Assembly: GCF_964204645.1 (NCBI RefSeq)
Contig: NC_134028.1
Location: 21,364,153 to 21,428,152 of the forward strand
Direction: 5' to 3'
Length of the DNA stretch: 64,000 nt
Origin: Tubulanus polymorphus
Lineage: Eukaryota > Nemertea > Palaeonemertea > Tubulaniformes > Tubulanidae
Shown here: positions 20,678 through 28,707 of the stretch, piece by piece
How positions within the stretch are numbered: the stretch's first letter is position 1
Layout: every line of letters starts with the position of its first letter
The notes under the pieces: generated by a model
The model's database searches: none
Told to the model about the DNA's origin: nothing
What the model saw: only the letters and a program-made list of their open reading frames with translations
Position numbers and translations under genes: made by a program

Positions 20678-21925
20678 ATGAGTGGGAGTTATATCAGTCC
20701 TTCTAAGATTTCTAGAATATCTAACGCTATTAAAGCAGAAAGATCACATCATATAATTACTCATAACCCTTCAAATATTAATCCCGATGAAACTTTATAC
20801 GTTAGAATTCCGAGATTAACACAAAATACTTTTTATGTTCCAAATAGTATTTATTTATCAGCTGATATAAAAGTAATCGGTAATAATAATAATTATGTTG
20901 TCGATAATGTTGGAAGATATTTGATTAAAAAGTTAACAATAAAGATTGGTCCGGAAACAGTTTTCTCATTAGATGATTATAATTTATTTATGCATTATAA
21001 AGATTTATGGTTAACAAAAGAAAATAGAAATAATATGATATTTCAAGGCATCCAATCAGAAAACCAAAATAAATTAAGATCAGAAGCTAATAGCGCAATA
21101 TTAACAAATGATGTAGATAAATTGATAAAAAGTATATATGGAAGCAAATATAAAATTCCATTAGACTTTGAATTGATAAATAATAATGCGCCTTTATATA
21201 AATACGCAATTCAAGAAGATATTATATTCGAGATAACATTTGCTCCTGTAAATGAAATTGTATTATCTAGCGTTAATAAAGATATGGGTTATAAATTATC
21301 GAATATATGTTTAGAATATGATACAGTAACTGATGAAAATATTGCTAGAACAATTCAAACTCAATACAATCAAGGGTTTTCATTATTATATGATTATATT
21401 GATAAATTTAAAACTGTAACTATTAATGCAAATGATGAAATAATTAATGAGAATATTAACTTCCCTAGAAGATCTATTAAAGGTATATTAATATTTCTTA
21501 CCATTGGAACGTATACTAATGGTGCAATAAATGTTGACAATTATTATAATCCTGAAATAACAAAAGTAGAAATAACTATTGAAGGTATAGCAAATAAAAT
21601 ATTTTGTCAAGGAATGAGAATGATTGATCAATGGGTAGAAATTAAAAAACATTTTATGAATGAAAAAGTAAAATCATTTGAAAATTGTAACATTAATCAA
21701 ATTGATTATTATACCGGTAATAAATATGCATTATGGGTAGATTTTAGAACAACTGAAGATAATTCATTACATGGTTCTGGAAAAAAACTACAAAATACAA
21801 AAGATGGAATACAATTATTCATGACAAAGAAAAAAGGAATTAAAAATTTTAAAATGCATATTTATATTATATCTGACGCGCAATTAAATATTGTAAATTC
21901 ACAATTAGATAGTGTTATGTATTAA
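20678..21925 (+). CDS. MCP: Major capsid protein (double jelly roll, Polinton type), 415 aa
   Basis: The protein forms the capsid shell. Recognition segments are HHIITHNPSNINPDETLYVRIPRL, VDNVGRYLIKKLTIKIGPETVFS, DLWLTKENRNNMIFQGIQSENQNK, YKLSNICLEYDTVTDENIA, and FPRRSIKGILIFLT. These follow the order found in metazoan Polinton capsid proteins, which carry two eight-stranded jelly rolls. There is no signal or membrane segment, and no obvious lesion. It stands last in the class L gene run. At 415 aa it is on the short side compared with the larger Polinton capsids I know of. Confidence 0.9.
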   Translation: MSGSYISPSKISRISNAIKAERSHHIITHNPSNINPDETLYVRIPRLTQNTFYVPNSIYLSADIKVIGNNNNYVVDNVGRYLIKKLTIKIGPETVFSLDDYNLFMHYKDLWLTKENRNNMIFQGIQSENQNKLRSEANSAILTNDVDKLIKSIYGSKYKIPLDFELINNNAPLYKYAIQEDIIFEITFAPVNEIVLSSVNKDMGYKLSNICLEYDTVTDENIARTIQTQYNQGFSLLYDYIDKFKTVTINANDEIINENINFPRRSIKGILIFLTIGTYTNGAINVDNYYNPEITKVEITIEGIANKIFCQGMRMIDQWVEIKKHFMNEKVKSFENCNINQIDYYTGNKYALWVDFRTTEDNSLHGSGKKLQNTKDGIQLFMTKKKGIKNFKMHIYIISDAQLNIVNSQLDSVMY

Positions 21926-21937
21926 AATTTTAACTTT

Positions 21938-21957
21938 AATAAAAATATATATAATAA
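21938..21957 (+). promoter_or_regulatory. Class E box before 21,958
   Basis: AATAAAAA at 20 bases before the ATG and TATAATAA abutting it; the class changes here from L to E immediately after the capsid gene. Confidence 0.55.
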
Positions 21958-23016
21958 ATGGAAGGTAAAGTATATAAACATATTCCATACATCGATACCG
22001 ATGAAAATAATGATGGTTTATATTATGTAATACCTTGTAATATAGCTTTGATATTTGATCCTATTTTTAAAAATTATAAAACTAAACTAATAGAAATCGA
22101 TAATAATAAAAGTGAAGTTGTTGATAATTTAAGTAATGTAATTGATAATAATGTAATACCTTCTACATCTAATAACATAATACCTTCTACATCTGTAATA
22201 CCTTTTACATCAAATAATATAATACCTTCTACACCTGTAATACCTTCTACATCTGTAATACCCTCTACATCAAATAATATAATACCTTCTACACCTGTAA
22301 TACCTTCTACATCTAATAATGTGATGCCTAATACATCTAATAATGTAATACCTTCTACATCTAATAATGTAATACCTTCTACATCTAATAATGCAATAAT
22401 ATTAAATGTTAGTGAAAATAGAAATTATTGTGGTTATTGTAATGGTGAATTTTCAAACGCTCCATCAAATTGGAATAAACATATGAATACAAATTCACAT
22501 ATTACTAATGTTATAGAACGTGTTGGTAAAAAAGAATTTATAGAACACCCATTTAGATATGTTACAAAGTTTGTTTCAAATAAAAAAGTAAATGGTGAAA
22601 AAATATATGAAGATTTATTATTAGCAACACCTAATAAAGATGAATTAGATTTAACTGATGCTAATGAAATATTAGGATCAAACACTGTAAATGAAATATT
22701 AGGAGCAAACACTAATAAAGATGATGTCATACACCCACATGATGATATAGTTACAGATAAACATATTGATAATAAAGATTCTATAAAACTTAAAGTAGAA
22801 AATAATGATAAATTTGATTGGAACAATAAGCTTAACAATAAAACAACTATTGATGATTTAGTAAAAAATGTGAAAAAGATGAAAAAGGTGAAAAAGGTGA
22901 AAAAGGTGAAAAAAAATTATAAAGATGTTGATGTAGATTCGGTAGAGCATTTAAATATGTTGTTAGCGTCTGATAGTGAAAGTGATTCAGAAATTGATTA
23001 TCTAACACTCGAATAA
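21958..23016 (+). CDS. Zinc-finger protein with NN(V/I)IPSTS repeats and basic tail, 352 aa
   Basis: The N-terminus is a short globular part. About 70-150 is a low-complexity array of IPSTS and SNN units, about a dozen in all. A single C2H2-like finger, YCGYCNGEFS...WNKHMNTNSHI, follows at about 159-182. The C-terminal third is acidic, then strongly basic (KKMKKVKKVKKVKK), and ends in an acidic SDSESDSE tail. The finger resembles those at the PolB N-terminus. The class E upstream box groups it with replication-type genes. A DNA-binding regulator or core protein is possible; the repeats could be a flexible, phosphorylatable linker. No known family was recognised. Confidence 0.7.
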   Translation: MEGKVYKHIPYIDTDENNDGLYYVIPCNIALIFDPIFKNYKTKLIEIDNNKSEVVDNLSNVIDNNVIPSTSNNIIPSTSVIPFTSNNIIPSTPVIPSTSVIPSTSNNIIPSTPVIPSTSNNVMPNTSNNVIPSTSNNVIPSTSNNAIILNVSENRNYCGYCNGEFSNAPSNWNKHMNTNSHITNVIERVGKKEFIEHPFRYVTKFVSNKKVNGEKIYEDLLLATPNKDELDLTDANEILGSNTVNEILGANTNKDDVIHPHDDIVTDKHIDNKDSIKLKVENNDKFDWNNKLNNKTTIDDLVKNVKKMKKVKKVKKVKKNYKDVDVDSVEHLNMLLASDSESDSEIDYLTLE

Positions 23017-23073
23017 TAAAGGTTGAAAATTATATAAAATAATATTAAATAAAAAAGGGGTTTTAATTATTTA

Positions 23074-23130
23074 AGGTATCTAATAGGGTATCAGGTATTA
23101 GGGTATATAATAGGGTATCTAATATATAGG
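23074..23130. repeat. Short direct repeats of TAGGGTAT at the gene convergence
   Basis: Between the last rightward and the first leftward gene, TAGGGTAT-like units recur (taatagggta, tattagggta, taatagggta, plus variants) with roughly 14-16 base periodicity. The TAATAGGG core is also the terminal motif of the element. A terminator, origin or integrase-binding role is conceivable. Confidence 0.6.
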
Positions 23131-23141
23131 TAAACAAATAG

Positions 23142-23753
23142 TTATTTTATAAATTTATATTCATATGGAAATTGTAATCTCATTAATAATTTTGAACCTT
23201 TATTATTTTTTAATTTATTCATATATTCATCATGTAATTCAGGAGGTATAATTTGATTTTCTTCCAATGATTGTTGCATAGATTTTCTATCTTTGTTGTA
23301 GAATAAAACTAGAAATCTTATATTCTCTCTAAAATCTTTCACAATTGAATTATATTTCTGATTTAAAACCCATGTTGTTATCCCAAAATGTCTACCAGAG
23401 AAAGCTAAATAACATAACTCGCTTTCTCTAATTTTAGAATCATGTAAATTTGCGCAATCATCGATAATAAATAATGTATTAGATCCTTTATAAATATCTA
23501 ATGTAATTTTTATACAATTATCTAAATTTTCTTTTACTGTTTTAGGGTCTAATATAATAAACTTTTTTATCTTAACTATATCTCTATTATATGTTTTATT
23601 CATTTCATATGTAGGACAGAATAATATTATATTATCAAAATGATTCTTATAAATAGTTTCTAATAAATCTAATATGAAGTGTGTTTTACCACAATTGGTT
23701 ACACCAGTAACTAACATATTATGAGGTTCAAATATAAATAAATCTTTATTCAT
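23142..23753 (-). CDS. ATP: FtsK/HerA-type DNA-packaging ATPase
   Basis: The 203-aa P-loop ATPase should power loading of the genome into the capsid. Walker A is GVTNCGKT (17-24) and Walker B is TLFIIDD (D98, D99), followed by a sensor-like TTWVLNQKYNSI with Gln132. The size fits the compact A32/Polinton packaging ATPases, which are smaller than bacterial FtsK. The start codon overlaps the end of the integrase gene in another frame (ATG at 23,753, integrase stop at 23,748-23,746), giving a tightly coupled pair. The sequence AATAAATG at the start resembles the end of the upstream boxes elsewhere. Confidence 0.92.
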   Translation of the reverse strand: MNKDLFIFEPHNMLVTGVTNCGKTHFILDLLETIYKNHFDNIILFCPTYEMNKTYNRDIVKIKKFIILDPKTVKENLDNCIKITLDIYKGSNTLFIIDDCANLHDSKIRESELCYLAFSGRHFGITTWVLNQKYNSIVKDFRENIRFLVLFYNKDRKSMQQSLEENQIIPPELHDEYMNKLKNNKGSKLLMRLQFPYEYKFIK

Positions 23754-24861
23754 TTATTCTTTTAATTTTACTAGATAAAATCCATTCATTAAATTTATCA
23801 TCATATCCTTTATATTTCACCAAAGAATACTTTTTTCCTTTAAGAGTTTTTGTTTTCAATACTTTTTCTATTTTGTATTCTATTTCATCTGGATTTGGTA
23901 CTAATGATAATTCTTGTTCATAGAAATAACCTAATATTTCTTCATCTTTTAGATCTTCTAATTTATAAACAAATGGTTTAGTTAATATTATCTTTTTAAT
24001 TTTAAATATTTCTTCAGTAAAATTAGGGGTATAACCTTTATAAAATGTTTTTCGATATTTAGAAATTCTAACGTGTTGTCCTATTTTAAATTTAGGTTCT
24101 CCAAAATCATGTGTAACAAATGCTCCATATAAATTATTCCAAACTATTTCTGAATTTTCTTCTTTTCTAGCTTGTATAGGTTTCATATTTATAGAACTAT
24201 GTTTAGAATTATTATAACCTTTAACTAAATCATCTAACACATCGATATATTTATATGTTTCATTAGCGGTGAAATATTTCCACATTCTAGTTTTCAATGT
24301 TTTATTAAATCTTTCTATAACAGATGCTTTTTTATCTGAATGTGTTGAAAAATATTCTACATCGTTATCAGATAATAGTTTTTTAAAATGTTTGTTATAA
24401 AATTCTTTACCTTCATCAAATTGTATTTTATCTGGGATAGCTTCTTTAAATATAGATTTAAAAGCATTTGTAACTTCTATACCAGTTTTATTTTTAATCG
24501 GGATACCCCATGCGTATCTACTGAATATATCTATAACATTCAGTATCCAGAAATATCCTTTGTTGTATTCTTCTAAGTTTTTCATATCAATTAAATCAGC
24601 TTGCCATTGTTGGTCAATATATGAAACCATTACTTTTCTTGTTAAATATTTTTTATCCATCTTTTTATGAATTTGATATGTGGGTTGATTTTGTAACCAT
24701 GATTTTAATTCACTATATTTTATACCACCATGTGGGTGCCGTACGGCACCATCACTATTATCGGATTTAATTTTATTCCATAATTCTGAAACGTTAGAAT
24801 ATGATACTTCACTTTCTGGGTTATAATATAAATCTCTTAAATATTGTTCTTTTTTCATCAT
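23746..24861 (-). CDS. INT: Retroviral-type DDE integrase with C-terminal chromodomain
   Basis: The 371-aa protein integrates the element's DNA ends, generating six-base duplications. The rve core shows the catalytic triad: WQADLID (D89), IQFDEGKEF (D149) and SVIERFNKTLK (E183). A C-terminal chromodomain (about 330-366, IEYKIEKVLK...YSLVKYKGYDDKFNEWI) is typical of Polinton and some Ty3 integrases and could direct targeting to modified histones. The N-terminal zinc-binding HHCC motif is not evident. The frame is intact. Its first ATG overlaps the end of the upstream 116-aa gene within a few bases. Confidence 0.95.
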   Translation of the reverse strand: MMKKEQYLRDLYYNPESEVSYSNVSELWNKIKSDNSDGAVRHPHGGIKYSELKSWLQNQPTYQIHKKMDKKYLTRKVMVSYIDQQWQADLIDMKNLEEYNKGYFWILNVIDIFSRYAWGIPIKNKTGIEVTNAFKSIFKEAIPDKIQFDEGKEFYNKHFKKLLSDNDVEYFSTHSDKKASVIERFNKTLKTRMWKYFTANETYKYIDVLDDLVKGYNNSKHSSINMKPIQARKEENSEIVWNNLYGAFVTHDFGEPKFKIGQHVRISKYRKTFYKGYTPNFTEEIFKIKKIILTKPFVYKLEDLKDEEILGYFYEQELSLVPNPDEIEYKIEKVLKTKTLKGKKYSLVKYKGYDDKFNEWILSSKIKRINE

Positions 24862-24864
24862 ATT

Positions 24865-25215
24865 TTAATCCATTAATAATATTTTATACTTATTTTCATT
24901 TGATTTATTTTCTGGTATGATAGGTTTCCGATCATCATTGGAATCATCTTTATCGTCAGATTTGAATTTTGATTTATATATTACACCGGATAATATAATA
25001 ACTGTGATTAACCCAATTGTAATATATAATTTATAATTACTTCCAACATTAGAAGAATCAGATGGATTATTATTTGAATCAATACCAGGTGATTCATTTA
25101 TATCAGTTAATTTCTTTTTCTTAGCTTTTTTTAATTCTGAAGATCTTTTACCTAATTCTCTTGCCCATTTAATTTGTTTCTCGGATCTAGCCTTTTTCTT
25201 AACTCCATCACTCAT
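24865..25215 (-). CDS. Small single-pass membrane protein with Lys-rich N-terminus, 116 aa
   Basis: The basic start KKKARSEKQIKWARELGKRSSELKKAKKKK precedes a Ser/Asn linker. A membrane segment follows at about 64-82 (LYITIGLITVIILSGVIYK), then an acidic Asp-rich tail. The KxxSEKQ..WARELGKRS.E.KK motif recurs in small proteins of other metazoan Polintons. The role is unknown; the basic face could touch packaged DNA. The ATG lies inside the end of the upstream 66-aa gene (overlap of 8 bp). Confidence 0.7.
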   Translation of the reverse strand: MSDGVKKKARSEKQIKWARELGKRSSELKKAKKKKLTDINESPGIDSNNNPSDSSNVGSNYKLYITIGLITVIILSGVIYKSKFKSDDKDDSNDDRKPIIPENKSNENKYKILLMD

Positions 25216-25408
25216 TTATTTTAGTTAATTTTTGTTCTGATTCATCTTCTGTTTCGTGGTTTGGTTGTAGTACATCTGTTTCGTTCTTACCTGATTTATA
25301 TTCCATAGGCTTGATGTTCGAAAATGTTATAACTCCAGTAGAAATCAATGTCATAACCGATCCTAATTGAAATGAAGCATATCCAACCCATTTTTGTAAT
25401 TCAGTCAT
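25208..25408 (-). CDS. Small membrane protein, 66 aa
   Basis: The product MTELQKWVGYASFQLGSVMTL... has one hydrophobic segment (about 7-30), then a charged tail rich in Glu and Asn. It sits in a tight leftward string with four-frame overlaps, which argues that it is real. No family was recognised. Confidence 0.6.
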   Translation of the reverse strand: MTELQKWVGYASFQLGSVMTLISTGVITFSNIKPMEYKSGKNETDVLQPNHETEDESEQKLTKINE

Positions 25409-25411
25409 AAC

Positions 25412-25810
25412 TCAATAGTCATTTTTTAAATCATTATATAATTTATTTTCATCATCAATTGGTATTAGCCGGTTACATAATTTTGAATAACATTTGATAA
25501 TACCATCACTTATAGAGTCGTTTATTCTAGCTAATCTTGACTCTTCATAAATCTTAAAATATTTGATTACTTTTTCTTTATTCATATTATCTAATTCTTG
25601 AAAAGTTATTATTTTTCCTAAGAAGTCCTTAGATTTCCCACCAGCAATTAATAATTCAAGATGATGCTTACAATATAAATAGTATTCATAATCTATATTG
25701 TTATTAACTTGAGCACAATTAGTTGCCACATTATCATTATCATCTGTTAAACCTAAATCTTCCAAAGTTTTTTCAACCTTAATATTATTCTTATTCGATT
25801 TCTTAGACAT
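25412..25810 (-). CDS. Hypothetical Polinton protein, 132 aa
   Basis: The product begins MSKKSNKNNIKVEKTLEDLGL and is mainly helical, with a cluster YYLYCKHHLELLIAGGKSKD and later KCYSKLCNRLIP. Cysteines and histidines (C, HH, C..C) might form a zinc site, but no known motif fits. It is the first gene of the string leading to the integrase and ATPase. Its start is preceded by ATATAA directly at the ATG. Confidence 0.65.
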   Translation of the reverse strand: MSKKSNKNNIKVEKTLEDLGLTDDNDNVATNCAQVNNNIDYEYYLYCKHHLELLIAGGKSKDFLGKIITFQELDNMNKEKVIKYFKIYEESRLARINDSISDGIIKCYSKLCNRLIPIDDENKLYNDLKNDY

Positions 25811-26033
25811 TTATATTAGAGAAATTTAATAAGAATAGTATTATAAGTATTCTTCAAATGATACTAGCTAGTTAAAGCTAAAGAATTCTAGTATTAGTTA
25901 TTGTTTTTTAGTATTTTTTATTTGTGATATAAAGTATTCTTTTTTGAAAGAAAATATTAAAAATTAAAATAGAAATAATAGCTAGTTGAAGGTATGTAAT
26001 TTTTATTATATTTTATTTGAGATATATTATTCT
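25811..26033. other. AT-rich spacer
   Basis: About 220 bp of very AT-rich sequence containing near-repeats of agtattctt and of ctagctagtt/tagctagttgaa. It separates the leftward gene string from the HNH gene; it probably contains the promoter for the 132-aa gene. Confidence 0.4.
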
Positions 26034-26590
26034 TTAACCACTCATTAAAGACTCAACATATTGTTCATTATTTGGATTATTGTTCCATAATTCAATAAAT
26101 TTCTTTGCTTTTGTTAACTGTTCCAAATATAACTGTAAATCTAGTTTATTTGATTTGATTTGATTTTCTTTCTTTTCTAAAGGCCTTAGATTCTTCCAAT
26201 TCCAGATTCGCTTCTTATCATATTCATCATTCATGTCAAATTTAGAAATCGGCAATACATGATCAATATGAAAGTATTCACCATAATTATCTATATTCAT
26301 TTTATCATCGAATTGATATATTATCCATGATTTTAAGAATTCATCTGAACAACCCAACAAATTAGATAGTGTTTCTGAATGTGTTTCTTTGTTGAATAAT
26401 TGTGTTAATCTAGACCGTAAACATTGTTTTAATCTAAAATTAAGATCTGTTTGATATCTTTCTCTCATATATTTTGTCATATAATCATTATAAGATTCTC
26501 TATTATCTTCTCGATATTGTTTGGTATATAGTTTAAAACAAGTTTTACAACAATTTTGAAAACCATCTTTGCTAATCTTACGCTTACTAA
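26034..26590 (-). pseudogene. HNH endonuclease, start region lost
   Basis: From the first ATG at 26,480 the frame encodes 148 aa with KLKQCLRS (as LRLKQCLRS-like) and the HNH core YFHIDHVLPISKF (H71, D73, H74) followed by WKNLRPLEKKENQIKSNK. These match the ββα-metal nucleases common in large DNA viruses and phages. In-frame coding resemblance, including C-C-x2-C, extends upstream to about 26,590 where an in-frame TAA blocks it and no ATG is found. The N-terminal zinc ribbon present in the older element's copy is therefore partly missing. Such genes are often selfish homing nucleases. Confidence 0.75.
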
Positions 26591-26599
26591 ATTCTGTTA

Positions 26600-27640
26600 T
26601 AGCTAATTTTGCTTAATGCGCATGCGCTAATCATAATTATATATTCATTCTAGAAATAGAAACGACCGAACACAGAAATTCATCAATCAGATTTACACAA
26701 TACATTATACAAGTTGTTCGGTCGTTTCTTCCAATACATCATTTGATTTCTATAAATACAATTTATAATTACAAACATTTTTTCAATTGTTGGTAAATAT
26801 TTAACTACATCAACAAATGTTAAACTTAATCATTGGAGTCTTAATGTTTTTGAAATTCTTATATAGTTTCTTCGACGATCTTTTGGTGATTCTTGTGTTT
26901 CTTGTGCTAATTTCTATTGGTTTGATATCCATTGCTGTTGATTCCTCAGTCAGAAAGAGTATCTTGAGTTTCTCTATCACTTCTTGATGCGTATGGCGTT
27001 TTATTTATCTAAAAGATATTAGCGGTAACTCTAACTATCTAAAAGATATTCTAAATACGCTTAAATATATCTAAAGGTTTCATATTTAATAACCTTAATA
27101 ACTACAACAAACAGTACTTACATTTAGATTTATAATTGTAAACTATAAACTCCTAATTTCGTTTCGAAAGATAGAATATCCTGAGCACAATATTACAGCG
27201 TATATCCATTTCCGGGGCGATTTCTAGAATGACACGTCGTTAATTATACAGCGCCATCTAGTTCCGGCACGCCTTTCTAGAATATTCTCTACACGTTTCT
27301 AATTATGATGTGTAATAATGTCTCGTCGTCATAGTAACAACTGTAACAGCTGTGAATTTATAGATTTATTCTATGGCTCTATACATTGAATGTATATAGG
27401 CTCAAATAGAATCATGTTCTAGTATAAACATCTAGAACAAGCGTGTTGAGACTTGTAAATTATGAAATTTGTGATTCGCTACGTTCGCTGTATACACAAC
27501 GTGTTGAAGTTGAAAAAAAACAATAATAAAAGAATTTAGATTAATGAAATTAATTAACTCTTTACAATTGAAATATAAGCTAGTAACATATGTTTACTAT
27601 AGTTAATACAACCAACTATATATCTGAGTATTATCGGGTG
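26600..27640. other. Non-coding segment inside the younger Polinton
   Basis: No open frame of note. It holds a perfect 14-bp inverted repeat (26,659-26,672 and 26,715-26,728). A more GC-rich patch at about 27,160-27,350 (including cagcgccatct and ccggcacgcc) is unlike the rest of the element and may be a small host-type insertion. It is where an adenain-like or other gene might have been lost. Confidence 0.5.
26659..26728. repeat. Perfect 14-bp inverted repeat (GAAACGACCGAACA)
   Basis: The arms are exact and separated by 42 bases. It lies just upstream of the HNH gene remnant. It could be a transposon footprint, an operator or a hairpin. Confidence 0.75.
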
Positions 27641-27641
27641 T

Positions 27642-27720
27642 TTATAACGATTCAACATATTTTTCACCATGTGTTGAGTTCTTTAATTCGATAAATGTCT
27701 TTGCTTTAACCAACTGGACT
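27642..27720 (-). pseudogene. Fragment of a second HNH gene (C-terminal tail)
   Basis: The minus-strand translation reads LVKAKTFIELKNSTHGEKYVESL then stop. This is collinear with QLTKAKKFIELWNNNPNNEQYVESL at the end of the HNH protein at 26,034. It abuts the inner edge of the right TIR, so a second HNH gene once lay here or was duplicated. Confidence 0.75.
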
Positions 27721-27726
27721 AAAAAC

Positions 27727-28249
27727 AAATGTGTTATAGTTTTATTGTGTCTTGCTTTTTGAGACTTGTCTATATCGATATTACATGTTGGGCAGTAGTA
27801 TTTATTTGCTTCCATTTTAATACTAAATTTTTTATTAAAATTGATTTTAGAAGTTCAATGATTTAAATGTTATTCATATATATGTGAATATTTTAAGAGT
27901 AATAGGGATAATAGGCTTTCGGGTTAAAGGTTTAATGATCGAGCTCATTAAAAAACAAAATATTAAAAGTAATAACAATTTCTACTTGAATTACTCGCAA
28001 AACTCATAAAAATGAACCCAACGCATATAAATATTCAATGATTTATGAATTATTTCACTCACACTTTACTCACACTTTCTTCTAGCGAGTAGAAAATGAA
28101 AAATAAATTCGAGTGTGCGAGAATTATTGTTCATTTTTATGAGTTTTGCGAGTAATTCAAGTAGAAATTGTTATTATTTTTATGTTTTTTGTTTTTTAAT
28201 GAGCTCGACCGTTCGACCTTTGATCTGAAAGCCTATTATCCCTATTACT
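27727..28249 (-). repeat. Right terminal inverted repeat (TIR-R)
   Basis: Inverted copy of 10,533-11,056, ending ...CCCTATTACT. Positions 27,732-27,816 hold the reverse-complement start of the zinc-finger gene (from its ATG through the first finger), which has no continuation here. A few differences from TIR-L lie in the A/T-rich part of the inner palindrome arm. Confidence 0.95.
27898..28249. repeat. Terminal palindrome J2 (inverted copy of J1)
   Basis: Arms lie at 27,898-28,017 and 28,129-28,249. The order is the reverse complement of J1, so the outer and inner arms keep the same identity at both ends (no flip/flop inversion). The inner arm has small changes in the A/T-rich part. Confidence 0.85.
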
Positions 28250-28255
28250 TATATA
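28250..28255. repeat. Target-site duplication, right (TATATA)
   Basis: Matches the six bases at 10,527-10,532. The following sequence (gattttttattaaaattgat) continues the PolB upstream region of the older element, confirming the insertion point. Confidence 0.85.
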
Positions 28256-28281
28256 GATTTTTTATTAAAATTGATTTTATA

Positions 28282-28623
28282 TTATTCGAAATTTATATCA
28301 TGACATCCTTTTTCATTCTTACCTTTGTATATGAAATAGAAATCACCAGAATATAATTCTTCAATATCTTCACTTGATAATCTATGAAATCTATCTGGTA
28401 AATATGTTCTGAATTTATATTTATTTCCTTTTAATCCTTCATAATCTAAGTGAATAACTAATTCATTACCATATCTACTACTAGTTGTTTCAATATTTGT
28501 AATTAGATATTTTAGATGTAACGTTAATTCTGTTAACCTTTTGAATTTATAATCTACAGATTTGACATTTGTAGTATCTTTAATTCTATTTAAGAATTCA
28601 CTGTGTGTTTGTTAACTCTCCAT
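28282..28623 (-). pseudogene. Small conserved Polinton protein, copy in the older element
   Basis: This is the homologue of the gene at 15,021-15,345 and spans 113 codons plus stop. It retains the 17 bases missing from the younger copy, but its fourth codon is a stop (TAA where the younger copy has AAA). It lies between the J3 terminus and the older PolB gene, a different order from the younger element, where it follows PolB. A class E-like box (AATAAAGA at 21 bases before the ATG, TATAATGA at it) is present. Confidence 0.8.
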
Positions 28624-28707
28624 TCATTATACATATTCTTTATTAAAATTGATTTCATTAATATGATATTCATTTATATGATGTTCATATATATACGAAT
28701 ATATATA

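Larger units (their letters stand above)
10533..28249 (+). mobile_element. Near-complete Polinton/Maverick (adintovirus-like) element, 17.7 kb
   Basis: The element is bounded by AGT...ACT termini, 524-bp inverted repeats and a TATATA duplication. It encodes the Polinton hallmark set: protein-primed PolB, retroviral-type integrase with chromodomain, FtsK/HerA-type packaging ATPase, double-jelly-roll capsid protein and penton-like protein. Smaller Polinton-type virion and membrane genes are also present. The DNA is clearly more AT-rich than the GPCR genes around it. Rightward genes span 10,968-23,016 and leftward genes 23,142-26,590, converging near 23,080. Lesions are seen between the zinc-finger and polymerase frames, in the small gene at 15,021, in the coiled-coil gene at 20,350, and in the HNH start region. 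No adenain-like protease gene was found. Confidence 0.95.

Noticed and set aside
22140-22395. Regular repeats considered as a CRISPR-like array.
   Set aside because: The units encode in-frame IPSTS/NN amino-acid repeats with no unique spacers, in a eukaryotic element.
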